From contig NC_133327.1 of NCBI RefSeq assembly GCF_042186555.1, positions 105,151,853 through 105,215,852 of the forward strand: a DNA stretch of 64,000 bases. The letters are read 5' to 3'. How positions within the stretch are numbered: the first letter of the stretch is position 1; each line of letters opens with the position of its first letter. This document shows, in pieces, positions 55,505 through 64,000 of this stretch. Below the pieces are notes generated by a model. The model had not been told where the DNA came from. It saw only the letters and a list, made by a program, of their open reading frames with translations, and ran no database searches. The DNA comes from Aquarana catesbeiana. Lineage: Eukaryota; Chordata; Amphibia; Anura; Ranidae. The position numbers and the translations under genes were made by a program.

Positions 55505-57490
55505 CCAAGCAATAATGAACCTTCTCCTTGATGGCAAGAATTCTCTGGACCTTTTGCAGGCTTTGAAGAAGCAGGGAGCCCATGCACCGCAAGTTTGTGG
55601 AGGCATGAAAAGCAGAGCCCTTGGGGTCACTGAGGACTACCCCTACTACTCCCTCTCCTCTTGTGTGTTCGGTGGCGTCACAAGAATGGTGTCTGCATAA
55701 AGTGGGCCTTGAGAGGAAAGGAAGTCCTCCTCTTCCTCCTGCTGCTCTGCCTCAAGTGACCTGTCCATAATTCCATGCAGTGTATGCTCCAGCAGGAACA
55801 CAAGAGGGACATGTCATGAATGCATGCATTGTCACCGCTCACTATCTTTGTTGCCTCCTCAAATTGTGACAGTAGAGTGTATACATCCTTTATCAGCAGC
55901 CATCGGTGTGGGAGAAAAAACCCATGCTCCCCTGAGCCTGTCCTTGTGCTATACTCACACAGGTTCTCATTGATGGCCCTCTGCTGCATGTGCAGCTGCT
56001 GTAGCATTGCCAAAGTTGCATTCCACCTGGTGAGTGTGTCACAAATCAGGTGGTTTACAGGCAGGTGGAATTCCCGCTGAATTACAGCGAACCGAACACT
56101 GGCTGTGTATGATGCTTAAGATGGCTACAGACTCTTCTGGCCTGCCTTAGAAGATCTTGCAGGCCTGGGTAACTGTTTAAGAAACACTGCACCACCAAAT
56201 TGAGGATATGTGCCAGACATGGCACATGTGTCAACTTTCCCTGTTGAAGGGCAGACAGAAGATTCATGCCATTATCGCACACCACCATTCCTGGCTCAAG
56301 CTTCTATGGCATGAACCACCTCTGGGTCTGCCTCTGCATAGCTGAAAGAATCTCTGCTCCGATGTGGCCCCTGTCCCCTAGACAGACCAGCTGAAGCACT
56401 GCATGGCATCTTTTAGCCTGACTCGTTGAATAGACCCTTGAACGCTTAGTGGGTACTGGTGGTTCATAGGACAATTCAGCAGAGGAGGGCATGGAGGAGG
56501 AGGGGGTAGAGCTGACAAATCACACATTATCACCATCAGCTGTATGGAGACATGGCAGCAAAACAAGCTCCAGCACTGAGCCCTGTCCTGCATCCTTCCT
56601 AGTTGCAAGTAGAGTTAACCAGTGTGCTGTGAATGAAATATATCATCCCTGACCATGCGTGCTGGACCATTGGTCAGCAGTAAGGTGGACCTTTCTGCTG
56701 ACTGCCTTGCCCAACGATGCCAAAACATTTCTTCCACATGATGGTACAGAGCTGAAATGGCCTTACATGCAAAGAAATATCTACTGGGAACCTGCCATTG
56801 TGATACAGCACATTCTGAAAATTCATGGAAGGGGCAGAATCCACCAGATGGAAAGACAGAAGTTATAAAGCCAGCAATTTGGATAAGCTGGAATTTAGAA
56901 GCTGGGCATGTGGGTGGCTCCCCCTCACTTTCCTCCTCTGCTCTACCTGGCACCCAAGTTGCATCATTGACCTCAACATGATTTTCCCCTCCATGATCAC
57001 TGAAGCCAACTTGGCAATACACTGTGGCTGGGGGAACATGACTGCCAATTTGTTGTTTACCAGTGTTCTCCACCTCTCTTTAGGCTCATGGTATTCCTTT
57101 CCTCAACCTCAGAACCAATATCAGGATGAAGTAATGCCTGTGCATCGTCAAGAAGCAAGTGACTGACGCTGTGTTCAAATAATTCAGTTGACTCGTCCAT
57201 GCATGATGCTGAGGCTATGGCAGGAGTAGCTGTGGACAAGGAAGCAGAATTAGCCACTCTGGCAGCTGAGGTGGACTGCACACTAGTCTCAGCTTGGGTG
57301 ATAGAGGATGAGAAGGACGAGGATGATTTAGTAAGCCAGTCCAGCACCTCCTCTGCATGCTGTGGCTGGATAGCACGGGCAACATCACTAAACAGAGAAA
57401 AACATGCCCTGCATGAGGACGGACCACGCCTGTGGACACAGATGCTGCTCGCCCCCTCATAGTGGCATCGGAATGTCTGCCTCTCATTTT
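55505..57490 (-). pseudogene. hAT transposase (hAT-3), degenerate, 3' end missing
   Basis: Minus-strand reading in several frames. The N-terminal part starts near 57487, then ends in QHAEEVLDWLTKSSSSFSSS and the Ser/Thr-rich stretch; the CTAAERST-like cysteine region is unreadable. Next come FHEFSECAVSQWQVPSRYFF (about 56780), MVVCDNGMNLLSALQQGKLT and VPCLAHILNLVVQCFL (56082-56288), and AMLQQLHMQQRAINENLCEY with GTRTGSG-like text (55678-56013). The order matches the hAT-5 gene. The C-terminal dimerisation region is absent, lost at the junction with hAT-4 near 55505. Many frameshifts and stops; long inactive. Confidence 0.8.
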
Positions 57491-57873
57491 GGCCTCCCAG
57501 ACATGATGGGGGGGGGCTTATAACCCAAGTTTAATAGATACTGGGAAATGTGTGATTGGATGCACTTTATTCAATGAAAAGTAGTGTTTGGAGACAGAAA
57601 TGTAAAAGATGTAAAGAAAATGTAAAAAGGGGAACAATAGCATTGCAATCAGGAAAACGGCGGCTGACAATTAAAAAAAAAAAAAGGGCGGGCACAAGAC
57701 AAAATAACCCCTTCTGCAGCAACTGAAAAAAGGGGGTATACAACACTGTATACAGCACTAAATTGGCCCTAAAATGCACTGTGCAGTGTGCAAATTCAGG
57801 TGATCACCAAATGGGGGAACAGGCGATGTTCAGCCCGAACGTTTGCTTGGCTCAAACCGTTTGCCCAACTCTA
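57491..57873 (-). promoter_or_regulatory. hAT-3 5' leader and terminus
   Basis: Non-coding sequence between the transposase start region and the GCCCAACTCTA end. It contains TATACAACACTGTATACAGC and subterminal GTTTGCTTGGCTCAAACCGT. It would include the promoter and the 5' transposase-binding repeats; this is inferred from position. Confidence 0.45.
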
Positions 57874-57881
57874 CCTAACAC

Positions 57882-59225
57882 TAACTTTCTATCTTTCTGT
57901 ACATTCTGCTAGCAGGGGGTTATGATTGTGCTGGCAAAAAAAGAGAAACATTGTACATAAAAAAAATCTCCGAAGGAGGAGTCACTCCACAGCAGCAAAG
58001 CAACATGACACTAGGCCTCATCCAAAGTTCTTCTTCTGAAAAATTACATCCCGTCTGGAGCTAGATCAGGGTGTTGAGCCAGCCTAGTCTGTGGAAAAAT
58101 AAACAGAGACAGCAATCCTCCACTTGCTGTCCATCTCTGCGGTCTTCAGGCTGAACAGTTAACATCAGCCCCTTCACATGTATAGATGGGGATTTGGGAG
58201 TCTCTTAATGCTGCCATCAGCTCCCCTGATAACAGAAGAGTAGCTCCTGGTTGGCTGTCCAGCCTTGATGATCACCACCCGGTCCTTATAGATAGCCCTA
58301 CCCAATCGCCATTTTTGATAAATGTCCTGGAACCGGGTCCTGGCCTCTTTGTTGTGGGATCCTCACAGAGACTTGGGGACATGCATGAAATCCCAGACCA
58401 TGTCTTCCTCCCATTTGGCCTTTGAATCTTCATCAATAGACCCAACTCTAGTGATGTCTTCCTCTCCACTTCCCTCTGGAACCTTGCAAATCTTGGCAGT
58501 TCCCGTGACTTGCTTTTCTCAGGGAGGACTCAGGCCAGGGGTGAACTCACTATCCACTGCTTGTACTTAGCACTTCTGGTCTGGGTTGTGGATGGTCTGT
58601 TCTGGAATTGACGCCAGACACAAATGGGGTCTACATGGACCCTTCAGCCCTTTCAGCTGACTCTGGCACATCTGTCACCTCTGAAAGCACCTCCACATCT
58701 TCCTGGGAGTCTGCCAACTCCCATTCCTCCTCTGAGCTGCTTTGAGATGTCCACACCTTCCATTCCACATCTATAGGCCTGCGTTCTGCCTGCAGTCTGG
58801 GCAAGCCCCAGTTTATTGCCCCACCACTGCCACTCCCCTCTGGCTCACCTGAAGACAAGTTGTCTTACTGCACCTCACCTCCTGCAGCTCAGGCAACCAA
58901 GTCGGCACAGGGTACACTCGCACACTGTCCGCCATCTCGCTCCTCTTTGTGCAGGGTACACTGGGTTTTCTCTGGGGCGTGGCTCTGCCCCCAAACTTCC
59001 AGAATGGGCTGGTGCCTACAGTTCTGGTAAGCAGGCTTGTTCCCGCACACTCTGTAACCCCTTTGTTGCTGGACTGGAGTTTGCAGACTCACACTGACAG
59101 TAGATTGTGGTATGGATTAGTGACAAACCCAAAAAGGCACCAACATCCCTGGATAAAGAATATAAGGGCTTCCTCTGGGGATTTTTTAGATAGTCACGAT
59201 TGAAAAGACAAAATATACCATGATA
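57882..59225. other. Unassigned sequence between two hAT elements
   Basis: No recognised gene. Minus-strand open frames at about 58272-58469 and 58631-58858 (acidic, Ser-rich) and the plus frame at 58186-58425 might be remnants of an old retroelement or gene, but I see no diagnostic motif. Confidence 0.35.
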
Positions 59226-59629
59226 GTGTAGAGTAGGGATGGGCTGATTGTTCGAGTCGAACATGAGTTCAACTCAAACATCGGCTGTTCGATCATTCGC
59301 CGAACATCGAAAATTATGGGCCGTTCGCGTCAAATTCGAGCGGTGCATCACGGCCCATAATGCACTGCGTCATCACAGTGGTTTGCTGGCTGATGATTGG
59401 CCAAGCATGCACTATGACCTGCATGCTTTGGCCAATCACAGCGCCATAAGCAAACAGAGCCATAATTGGCCAAAGGCAGGGTGCCTTTGGCCAATTATGG
59501 CTCAGGGGGTTAAGTACACACCCCACGCTATATAAGGCTGCCTGCACGTCGGCCCTGTGTAGCGTGTTGCTGACGTTAGAGAGATAGAGAGAGAGTGGGT
59601 CATTTAATTTACTTTGACCAGGTAGTTTA

Positions 59630-59822
59630 TTCAGTTAGCTAGATCTCACTGCAGACTGTTCCTGCTGTACTATTTCTAATCTACTTTAGGCAGGCAGTTG
59701 ATCCAGTTTAGCTAGATCTCACTGCAGACCATTCCTGCTGTACTATTTCTAGTCTACTTCAGGCAGGCAGTTGATTCAGTTAGCTGCAGTGTATTTCATA
59801 TATATACAGTCAGACTGCTATA

Positions 59823-59881
<59 letters not shown>

Positions 59882-59983
59882 ACTGTATCCAGTTTAGCTA
59901 GATCTCACTGCAGACTGTTCCTGCTGTACTGTTTCTATTTCTAATATACTTCAGGCAGCCAGTTAATTCAGTTAGCTGCAGTG

Positions 59984-60021
<38 letters not shown>

Positions 60022-60298
60022 GCTTATATATATATAGTCTAGCCGAGCCTATACCTGACTGTAGGCCATTCCTGGAGTACGTGATCAAAGACACTTTCAG
60101 GCAGGTGACTTATTGAGCTGCAGTTCATTTAATATATATATATACACAAGCTTGTTTATATAGTCTAGCCAAGCCTATACCTGACAGTAGGCCATTCCTG
60201 GAGTGCGTGTTCAAAGACACTCTCAGGCAGGTGACTCAGTGAGGTGCAGTTCGTAAAATATATATCCTCTGCATTGTAGTCCAGCCAATATACAGGCT

Positions 60299-60338
<40 letters not shown>

Positions 60339-60395
60339 AGCCAAGCTTATACCTGACTGTAGGTCATTCCTGGTGTACTGTTTTTAGTAAACTTT
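59630..60395 (+). repeat. hAT-5 leader: tandem units of about 100-120 bp with (TA)n
   Basis: The unit contains TTTAGCTAGATCTCACTGCA, GACTGTTCCTGCTGTACT, TAATCTACTTCAGGCAGGCA and GTTAGCTGCAGTGTATTTCA and recurs about seven times with drift; later units read TAGTCTAGCCAAGCCTATAC and AGGCCATTCCTGGAGT. (TA)n runs of different length (about 59824-59878, 59993-60018 and 60300-60332) separate units. Its relation to the leader in hAT-1 shows that it belongs to the element. Confidence 0.85.
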
Positions 60396-60423
60396 AGGCG
60401 TTGTCTTGCTAATCTAATTGTAC

Positions 60424-63400
60424 GGTATGTCTGGAAGGCCACCAAGGAAAGGCAAACGTTCACAGGCCTCTAAAGGGGGGCAAGCAGGCTCTGTGTCTAC
60501 AGCCAACAGAGCTGGTCATGGACATGGTGCATCCTTAGCACGTGGCCATGGGGCACGCTTGTCCTTTTTTTTGGCAGCTGGCCGTGTTGAGCCACAACAT
60601 GCAGAAGAGTTGGTAGAGTGGATGACCAAGCCGTCCTCATCCTCCTCATCCTCCTCATCCTCTGTCAGCCAGGCTCAGGGTACTTTGTCTGCCAATGCAG
60701 CTGCCAAAGCGGCCCCTTCCATTGGCTCAATGTCATCAGTCACTCCTTCCCTAGCCCCACCATCATGCCCTGAGGAGTCCCCGAACTGTTCGACCACAGT
60801 GTAGGGTACATGCTGCAGGAGGATGCGCAGCATTTTGAAGGCTCTGATGATGGTTCTCAGGTTGAGGATGAAGGCAATAACATGAGCCCAGAGAGAAAGT
60901 GTGTACAAGAAGGACAAGAAACTGGCAGTCATGTTCCCCCACTTGCAGCACACTGCCAGGTTTGCTCCAATGGCGAGGAGGGGGGATGATGAGGTCATTG
61001 ACTCTACGTGGGTGCCAGATAGAAGAGAGGAGGAGGAGGCACATCTCCAATGAGGCAGGATGCCCTCCAGGGGCCAGCTTAAGGGCAGGCACCCAACTGG
61101 ATCACACCGCAGAGTTCCGCATGTGCAGGGCGCTGGTGACTCCGCACGTTTTTCCAAAAGTTCTTTGGTGTGGGCCTTTTTTGAGATGTGTGCAGCAGAT
61201 CGCACCATTGCTATTTGCAACATATGTCTGAAGCGTATCAAGCGTGGCCAAAACAGCAGCCGCTTGGGCACCACATGCTTGGCCAGACATATGTCGAGCT
61301 CCCATGCAGTCCCCTTGGCAACAGTACTAAAAGGACCCACACCAAAGTACAAGGCGGACCTCTCCTTGCTCCTCATCAGCTGGGATCTCCAACCCCACTA
61401 TAGCTTCAGTCCTCCCAGAGACCTGCACTGAGAGGAATGAAGGTATAGAATTAGGTGTCCCAAGCACTTGCGGGCTTGGGACACTTGCGGGCTTGTGACA
61501 CCATCCGATTGTAGCAGGCAAATTTCCCTATCCCAGTTGCTAAACCAGCAAAAGAAATTCAGTCCCAGCCATCCACATGCTCAGCGGCTGAATGCTAGTT
61601 TGGCTAAATTGCTAGCACTCCAACTGCTGCCTTTTTCAGCTGTTAGACTCTGCCCCCTTTCAAGAATTTCTGGAATGTGTGGTACCTCAGTGGCAGGTTC
61701 CCAAACGCAATTTTTTTCTCGGAAGGCCATACCGGCTCTCTACCGACATGTGGAAGGCAATGTCTTGGCCTCGTTGGACAGGGCAGTCAGCGGTAAGGTG
61801 CATAGAACCGCTCATGGTCTAGCAGGCATGGACAGGGACATTACCTTTTTTTCATGGCGCACTGGGTAACCCTGCTGGCAGCTGGGAAGGATGCAGGACA
61901 GGGTGCAGTATTGTTGGAGCTTGTTCCGCCACCATGCCTCCAAAATGCTGGTAGTGGTGATTCTGCCACACCTCTCTCCTCCACCTCTCCTCTTCTTCTT
62001 CCTCTATGGCCTCTTCCTGTGCAGATTTGTCCTTGGAACCACCGGTGCTCCGTAGGCGTTCTAGGGGCTATGCAAGCACTCAGGCAAAAAGATGCCATGC
62101 AGTGCTTGAGTTGGTCTGCTTAGGGGACAGGAGCCACACTGGGGCAGAGATTCTGTCAGCTCTGCAGGGGCAGGCTCAGAGGTGGTTGTTGCCATGCCAG
62201 CTTCAGCCAGGAATGGTGGTTTGCGACAATGGAACCAACCTCCTCTCCGTCTCCGACAGGGACACTTCACCCATGTTCCCTGTTTGGCTTATGTCCTTAA
62301 TTTGGTGGTGCAGTGGTTCTTGTGCAGGTACCCTGGCTTACAGGATCTCCTGAGGCAGGCCAGGAAAGTCTGTGGGCATTTCCGCCTGTCATATAATGCC
62401 AGTGCTCGGCTGGCTGACCTCCGAAAGGAATGCAACCTGCCCAAGAACCACCTCATCTGTGACATGCTCACCAGGTGGAACTCAACGTTGGCAATGCTGC
62501 AGCAGCTGCACATGCAGCAGAGGGCCATCAATGACTACCTGTGCGACTATGGCACCAGGACAGGGTCAGGGGAGCTTGGCTTTTTTTCACCACGTCAGTG
62601 GCTCATGATCAAGGATGCATGCACTGACCTGTCACCATTTGAGGAGGCCACGAGCATGGTGAAAAGTGGCAGTGCATGCATCAGTGATACTGTCCCTCTT
62701 GTTTACCTGTTGGAGCACACACTGCATGGAATAATGGACAGGGCACTTGAGGCAGAACAGAGGGAGGAAGAGGAGGACTTCCTTACCTCTCAAGGCCCCC
62801 TTTATCCAGACAGTATTCCTGCAGGCCCGCCTATCACACAGGAAGAGGAGGAGGAGGATTGTGTCAACATGGAGGTGGAGCCTGGCACTCAGCATCAGCA
62901 GCAGTCTTCAAGGGATCGTTTTCAGGCCCCAGAAACCCATGGACTTGTACGTGGCTGGCAGGAGGTGGCTGCGGATCAGGTCTTCCTTAGTGACCCAGAT
63001 GACTCTGGACCGAATGCCTTAGCAAATCTACACTGCATGGCCTCCCTGATCCTGCAAAGCCTGCAAAAGAACCCTCAGATTTGTGGTATCAAGGAGAGGG
63101 ATCAGTACTGGCTAGCAACCCTTCTTGATCCACGTTAAAAGGGTAAGGTGGCGGAACTTATCCAGCCGTCGCAGAGGGAGCAGAAGATGAAACATCTTCG
63201 GGAGGCCTTGCAGAAAGGTTTGTGCAATGCATTTTCAGAGCCTGGGAGGTTACAATTTCCTGGTCCTCCTGGACAACGTGTTGCTGAGGCTTCGGTCAGT
63301 CGCAGAAGGAGCGGTGGAGAAGGTGGCCGTCTGAACGAAGTGTTCAGACAATTTTTTAGTCCGCAGCCCCAAGGTCTGATCAGTTCCAGCAACCATCGCC

Positions 63401-63714
63401 AGCGTCTGTTGTACATGGTGCAGGAATACCTAGGGGCAAGATCAGACTTGGAGACCTTTCCAACCGAAAATCCATTGGGTTACTGGGTCTTGAGGATGGA
63501 TCGCTGGCCAGAGCTTGCACAGTATGCAACTGAGCTACTGGCCTGTCCTGCATCCAGCGTTCTTTCGGAACGCACATTCAGTGCCGCTTGAGGCTTTGTA
63601 ACCAATCACAGAGTGCGCCTGTCCACCGACTCGGTTGATTGGCTCACCTTCATAAAAATTAATCAGTCTTGGATCACCAGCTACCAAGCACCTGATGCTG
63701 ATGTAACCGACTAA
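60424..63714 (+). pseudogene. hAT transposase with BED zinc finger (ZBED-like), degenerate
   Basis: From ATG 60424 (MSGRPPRKGKRSQAS) come a basic start, AEELVEWMTKPSSSSSS and a Ser-rich stretch, then a BED finger at about 61155-61305: SSLVWAFFEM, CNIC, then CLARHMSSSH as the His pair. The catalytic/helical region shows VVCDNGTNLLS, HFTHVPCLAYVLNLVVQWFL, then TRWNSTLAMLQQLHMQQRAI (about 62470). The C-terminal hAT dimerisation region is clear: LLACPASSVLSERTFSA (63530-63588), then VRLSTDSVDWLTFIKINQSW. Lesions: frameshifts near 60800, in 61430-61860 and near 62240; TAA at 63136-63138 after LLDPR; TGA at 63589-63591 after TFSAA. It cannot make a full protein but is less decayed than the hAT-1 and hAT-3 copies. 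Confidence 0.9.
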
Positions 63715-64000
63715 TTTTTTTATGAATGTGAGATCCCTTGAAGACTGCCTATGCTGACGCTGAGTGACTATCCTGTTATGCTGAGTGACTATCCTATTCC
63801 TCCTCAATGTTCATGTTGATAGCTTCTAAGAACATTTTTGGTTCTGGGCACCACCACCAGTGCCTAAAGCCCAATTTTTCTGCCCCTGTTTAACAGAGGT
63901 GTGTAATTACAATTTTTGCTGTAATATTTTGCAGCAGGGCTGGTTCCTGCGCTCAACAAGAGTATCTGTGAGGGGTTGCAGTGTTGTGGCACCACCACCA
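63715..64000 (+). other. hAT-5 3' untranslated region, cut by the window end
   Basis: Sequence after the last conserved transposase residues. It has GCTGAGTGACTATCCT twice (63759 and 63780) and GGCACCACCACCA twice (about 63848 and 63988). No AATAAA is seen. No terminal repeat is reached. Confidence 0.5.

Larger units (their letters stand above)
45276..55505 (+). mobile_element. hAT-4: second hAT terminus inside hAT-3, right end not seen
   Basis: AGGGATGAGCCGAACACCCC at 45276 is the hAT 3'-type terminus as at 39327, and the sequence follows hAT-2 (CTTATATGCAAGTTATTGTC, TGGTATGGATATTAAG) on both sides of nested copy X and foldback D. GGTTCCCCTTAAAATC-type mirror sequence shows that it was palindromic like hAT-2. 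At about 55505 it changes abruptly into hAT-3 transposase sequence with no GCTCATCCCTA end, so the right end was lost. The limit is approximate. Confidence 0.65.
42406..57881 (-). mobile_element. hAT-3: 15.5-kb hAT composite
   Basis: The element 42414-57873 has ends TAGAGTTGGGC/GCCCAACTCTA and an exact 8-bp TSD, CCTAACAC (42406-42413 and 57874-57881). Its own sequence is the 3' end (42414 to about 43263) and the transposase remnant plus 5' end (about 55505-57873, minus strand). Between them lie piggyBac-like pieces (43264-45050) and a second hAT end (45276), with further nested insertions to about 55500. The 5' leader differs from that of hAT-1 and hAT-5 (no (TA)n array), so it is a separate subfamily. 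Confidence 0.9.
59226..64000 (+). mobile_element. hAT-5: hAT element, 3' end beyond the window
   Basis: It starts TAGGGATGGGCTGATTGTTC (59234), after the putative 8-bp target GTGTAGAG (59226-59233). The first about 350 bp match the inverse of 29590-29950. It is followed by a tandem-repeat leader, a degenerate transposase gene and at least 280 bases of 3' untranslated sequence to the window end. The TSD partner cannot be checked. Confidence 0.85.

Noticed and set aside
57900..59200. Possible retroelement gag-like or host exon frames
   Set aside because: No protease, zinc-knuckle, polymerase or other diagnostic motif could be read; left unassigned.

Overview
This window is repeat-dense, CpG-poor, AT-rich vertebrate DNA, most likely from an anuran amphibian and plausibly a ranoid frog (inferred from the mix of Tc1, hAT, PIF/Harbinger, piggyBac-like and long palindromic repeats; a database search would be needed to name the species). 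I recognise no host gene, tRNA or rRNA. All recognisable coding sequence belongs to DNA transposons, and all of it is broken or partial.

The window reads as a stratigraphy of nested insertions, several provable from the sequence because target-site duplications (TSDs) or empty sites are present. (1) 1-5347: mostly unique sequence with two small hairpin elements. (2) 5348-31.1 kb: one Tc1 element (Tc1-1) cut in two by a 24.4-kb hAT composite (hAT-1, 5514-29950, TSD CTCAACAC). hAT-1 holds a small piggyBac-like element, a transposase remnant, a PIF/Harbinger element with three genes (7785-17466) that itself carries a near-perfect 2.4-kb palindrome (foldback A), a second long palindrome (foldback B) interrupted by a 6.2-kb piggyBac element, and a second Tc1 (Tc1-2). 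(3) 31.1-39.3 kb: a truncated third Tc1, then mostly unremarkable sequence with a purine tract and a 21-bp minisatellite. (4) 39327-42230: hAT-2, a palindromic non-autonomous hAT (TSD ATCCTGAC). (5) 42414-57873: hAT-3 (TSD CCTAACAC), which contains a second hAT end (hAT-4), which contains piggyBac-like copy X, which contains foldback C, which contains piggyBac-like copy Y: five levels. Foldback D lies in hAT-4. (6) 59234-64000: hAT-5, with a tandem-repeat leader and a degenerate BED-finger transposase; its 3' end lies beyond the window.

The most interesting material: the foldbacks A, C and D are long palindromes flanked by 16-, 14- and 12-bp TSDs, unlike cut-and-paste DNA transposons, and foldbacks B and C contain sequences that fold as type I hammerhead ribozymes. 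Together this suggests a Penelope-like retroelement origin. The Harbinger element carries a MADF-type gene divergently paired with a SANT/MYB-like gene, besides its transposase. Palindrome arms act as internal controls that display the empty TTAA sites of the piggyBac-like insertions.
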